From: Crocinitomicaceae bacterium
Lineage (GTDB): Bacteria > Bacteroidota > Bacteroidia > Flavobacteriales_D > Crocinitomicaceae
Assembly: GCA_023262855.1 (NCBI GenBank)
Contig: JALQYQ010000046.1
Location: 1 to 45,282 of the forward strand
Direction: 5' to 3'
Length of the DNA stretch: 45,282 nt
Under the pieces are notes generated by a model. The model was not told the origin of the DNA, ran no database searches, and was given only the letters and a program-made list of their open reading frames with translations. Below, one piece after another: positions 44,340 to 45,282 of this stretch. The translations under genes and the position numbers were made by a program. Position 1 is the first letter of the stretch, and each line of letters begins with the position of its first letter.

Positions 44340-45282
44340 TCTACTGGTACCAATTTATATAATTTATCAGAAGGTCTTACCTTATCATTCACAGGAAAAG
44401 TAATCGTTGCACCACGTTTCGCCATTTCAGCAGGTTCATCATCGATACGCAAAGATTCCAATTGCAATTCAATTACTCCTGTTGTTGGTCCCGTGATAAT
44501 CAATTCATCACCCACTTTTACATTTTGTGCTTCGATTAAAAATTCGCCTATTCCAGGACCTTCGTAATATTTCATTCCTTTTCCAATGTACACTTTTCGT
44601 TTTGTAGCTTTTGAACCTGGTTCGTCACTCCACTCGCCCATTTTGCGCCCTAAGTAATAACCATCCCAAAATCCGCGATTAAAAACCGTACTTAAACGTT
44701 CTTTCCAATCTGCCACTTTTTCTGCAGAAAATGTTCCATCGTAATAGGCGTCAATTGCTTCTCGGTAACACTGTGTGGTGGTGTAAACATAATCAGCTGA
44801 TCTTCCACGTCCTTCAATTTTCAAAACTGAAACGCCTGCTGAAATTACTTTATCTAAAAAATCGATTGTACATAAATCTGCTGCAGACATAATGTACTCA
44901 TTATCAATCTCAAATTGTGTTCCCTCATCTTTGTCCATTACAACATAGGGTTTGCGACAATTTTGTACACAAGCACCACGATTAGCAGACGAAAAATGAG
45001 AATGTAAACTCAAATAGCATTTTCCTGAAACGGCCATACACAATGCACCATGACCAAAAACTTCTGTGCGCACCAATTTTCCTGATGGTCCAGTTACTTC
45101 ACGTCTTGCAATTTCCTTATTAATCGCTTCAACTTGCAATAAGCTTAATTCGCGTGCCATCACCATCACATCAGCGTAGGCAGAATAAAATTCAACCGTA
45201 TCAATATTTGTAATGTTCGCTTGGGTTGAAATATGAACCGTAACACCGATTTTCTTAGCATAATTCATTACAGCATGGTCAG
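44336..45282 (-). CDS. U32-family (TrhP/YegQ-like) protein, N-terminus beyond window
   Basis: 315 codons visible; the frame stays open through the right edge, and the ATG at 45268 is internal, since the family is about 410-450 residues and the preceding codons continue the fold. VTVHISTQANITNIDTVEFY, SLLQVEAINKEIA and FGHGALCMAVSGKCYLS match U32 members. Four Cys (GALC, GKC, RGAC, QNC) form the [4Fe-4S] site known in this family. The C-terminal beta domain (about the last 90 residues) is like TrhP, which hydroxylates tRNA uridine 34; RlhA and UbiU/V are relatives, and older annotation calls these peptidases. Exact substrate unsettled. Confidence 0.92.
   Translation of the reverse strand, partial: DHAVMNYAKKIGVTVHISTQANITNIDTVEFYSAYADVMVMARELSLLQVEAINKEIARREVTGPSGKLVRTEVFGHGALCMAVSGKCYLSLHSHFSSANRGACVQNCRKPYVVMDKDEGTQFEIDNEYIMSAADLCTIDFLDKVISAGVSVLKIEGRGRSADYVYTTTQCYREAIDAYYDGTFSAEKVADWKERLSTVFNRGFWDGYYLGRKMGEWSDEPGSKATKRKVYIGKGMKYYEGPGIGEFLIEAQNVKVGDELIITGPTTGVIELQLESLRIDDEPAEMAKRGATITFPVNDKVRPSDKLYKLVPVE

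Overview
The window looks like a chromosomal stretch from a member of the Bacteroidota, most likely Flavobacteriales; a Fluviicola/Crocinitomicaceae-like genome is my guess, not a proof. The reasons are AT-rich DNA, proteins carrying both type A and type B C-terminal signals of the type IX secretion system (T9SS), a long SecA of the Bacteroidota type, a PorE-like TPR/PD40/OmpA protein, many families typical of the phylum (DUF4924, DUF2520, GLPGLI-era style small secreted proteins, outer-membrane barrels), and promoter-like boxes of the form TAnnTTTG. There are no tRNA or rRNA genes, no insertion sequences, no CRISPR array and no prophage.

Layout. Positions 1-13502 (minus strand) hold two copies of one two-gene module: a ~137-residue secreted protein of unknown function followed 20 bp later by a giant repetitive surface protein. 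The distal giant gene runs off the left edge; the proximal one is complete (2542 residues: signal peptide, CUB, PKD, P-domain, about 25 Ig-like repeats of ~70 residues, PKD-like modules and a T9SS type B tail). Positions 13854-18085 (minus) carry guaA, a LysM/periplasmic-binding-fold protein and hemF. Positions 18298-24368 (plus) carry secA, a DUF2520 Rossmann protein, a KdsC-like phosphatase and a GT39-like membrane glycosyltransferase.

Positions 24370-29896 (minus) carry a 3-oxoadipyl-CoA-type thiolase, then a tightly coupled surface operon: lipoprotein, outer-membrane barrel, T9SS type A propeller. Positions 30006-36041 (plus) carry a TPR protein with the PorE-like OmpA protein, a beta-CASP metallo-beta-lactamase nuclease and a GlcD-type FAD oxidase. 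Positions 36038-38928 (minus) hold DUF4924, an OmpH/Skp-like lipoprotein, a small conserved protein, a SiaC-like phosphoprotein and a BadF/BcrA-family kinase. A Hanks-type kinase (plus), a small barrel and the tag glycosylase (minus), then an SdiA-regulated-type propeller, a secreted protein, a FrnE-like DsbA protein, another secreted protein and a DUF2892 protein (plus) follow. A ferredoxin and a U32-family protein (minus) reach the right edge.

Common thread: most unrecognised genes encode exported or surface proteins, and several are arranged as translationally coupled groups (ATGA, TGATG or TAATG overlaps). The best candidates for something undescribed are the duplicated small-protein/giant-repeat-protein module, which lacks a neighbouring PorP/SprF gene but shares a conserved 27-nt upstream element in both copies, and an 18-bp hairpin plus T-tract that looks like an intrinsic terminator but contains the start codon of the gene after secA.
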